Source of the DNA: an uncultured Streptococcus sp.
GTDB taxonomy: Bacteria; Bacillota; Bacilli; Lactobacillales; Aerococcaceae
NCBI GenBank assembly: GCA_916049935.1
Contig: CAJZJI010000036.1
Location: 1 to 7,077, forward strand
Direction of reading: 5' to 3'
DNA: 7,077 bases
Part shown: in pieces, positions 6,833-7,077 of the stretch
Position numbering within the stretch: the first letter of the stretch is position 1
Layout of the letters: each line of letters starts with the position of its first letter
The notes under the pieces: model-generated
The model's input: the letters and a program-made list of their open reading frames with translations, nothing else
Told to the model about the DNA's origin: nothing
Database searches by the model: none
Translations under genes and position numbers: made by a program

Positions 6833-7077
6833 ATGGTATGCTTCGAGCGAATGTCTCGTATTATGGACATTCTCGCGAAAAGGAAAATCATCTCTACCTT
6901 CCAATTGGAAGCATTGATGTACTGCTCCACCTCTACACTGAGGCGTGACCTGATTAAACTGGAAAAAGAAGGAAAGATTATACGATCTCATGGCGAAGTT
7001 CGACTTGTTACTACAAACAATATTGAATACGCTTACGATAGCAGAAGCCATGAAGAAACTCAGGGAAAACAACAAAT
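6833..7077 (+). CDS. DeoR-family transcriptional regulator, N-terminal part (cut off by window edge)
   Basis: Divergently transcribed sugar-operon repressor. Only the first 81 residues are in the window; DeoR proteins are usually about 250 residues, so the sugar-phosphate-sensing domain is mostly missing. The visible part is the DeoR winged helix-turn-helix: RMSRIMDILAKRKIISTFQLEALMYCSTSTLRRDLIKLEKEGKIIRSHG (residues 6-54 in sum), with the diagnostic T-x-RRDL-x-x-LE-x-x-G-x-I-x-R pattern in residues 36-52. After it, SHEETQGKQQ fits the linker leading into the effector domain. The start ATG 6833 is preceded by AGGGGG with 7-base spacing and lies downstream of a good promoter. The gene is 140 bp from fucA on the opposite strand, the classic position for a regulator of the fuc operon and of itself. 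The inducer is probably a phosphorylated intermediate such as L-fuculose-1-phosphate, by analogy with the family. Confidence 0.92.
   Translation, partial: MVCFERMSRIMDILAKRKIISTFQLEALMYCSTSTLRRDLIKLEKEGKIIRSHGEVRLVTTNNIEYAYDSRSHEETQGKQQ

Noticed and set aside
6748..6948. 66-codon plus-strand frame starting in the intergenic region
   Set aside because: It runs through the promoter and operator and then out of frame across the DeoR helix-turn-helix, whose own frame from 6833 has a ribosome binding site and a clear family match.
6818..7075. 85-codon minus-strand frame antisense to the DeoR gene
   Set aside because: It has no recognisable domain and lies opposite a well-supported coding region.
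1..7077. CRISPR array, insertion sequence, tRNA or rRNA
   Set aside because: No repeat-spacer array, transposase, terminal inverted repeats or tRNA/rRNA-like sequence was seen. Almost all bases are accounted for by the eight genes.

Overview
The window is a sugar-utilisation locus, almost certainly for L-fucose (6-deoxy-L-galactose) or a stereochemically related sugar. It comes from an AT-rich, low-GC Gram-positive bacterium. The evidence for that is strong AGGAGG-type ribosome binding sites, a lipobox lipoprotein as the binding protein, lactose/cellobiose-family PTS proteins, and a probable CcpA-type cre site. The style fits Lactobacillales or a relative, but the species cannot be named from the sequence.

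Layout. Seven genes lie head to tail on the minus strand, transcribed from right to left: L-fuculose-1-phosphate aldolase (fucA-like, 5970-6692), L-fucose isomerase (fucI, 4184-5950), a Lac/Cel-family PTS IIB protein (3869-4165), a Lac/Cel-family PTS IIA protein (3493-3864), a two-domain sugar ABC ATPase (RbsA type, 2004-3500), its permease (RbsC type, 1002-1985), and a lipoprotein sugar-binding protein (RbsB type) whose C-terminus runs off the left edge (1-925). The five spacings from fucA to the permease are very tight: 19 bp, 18 bp, 4 bp, an 8 bp overlap, and 18 bp. Only the gap before the binding protein is larger, at 76 bp. A single operon is therefore likely. On the plus strand a DeoR-family repressor starts at 6833 and runs off the right edge.

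The 140 bp divergent intergenic region (6693-6832) carries a clear extended -10 promoter for the regulator, five GTTCA/TGAAC boxes (two in one orientation, three in the other on an exact 10 bp period), and a near-consensus cre site close to fucA. This suggests autoregulated, substrate-inducible and catabolite-repressed control.

Working model. Free sugar is captured by the lipoprotein and imported by the RbsAC-type ABC transporter. FucI isomerises L-fucose to L-fuculose, a kinase not found in the window phosphorylates it, and FucA cleaves L-fuculose-1-phosphate to dihydroxyacetone phosphate and L-lactaldehyde. The unusual part is the pair of soluble PTS phosphocarriers (IIA and IIB) with no IIC membrane component in the window. 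They sit between the catabolic enzymes and an ABC (non-PTS) transporter, with IIA translationally overlapping the ABC ATPase. They may serve a IIC encoded elsewhere, or they may have a regulatory role. That question is the best lead in this window.
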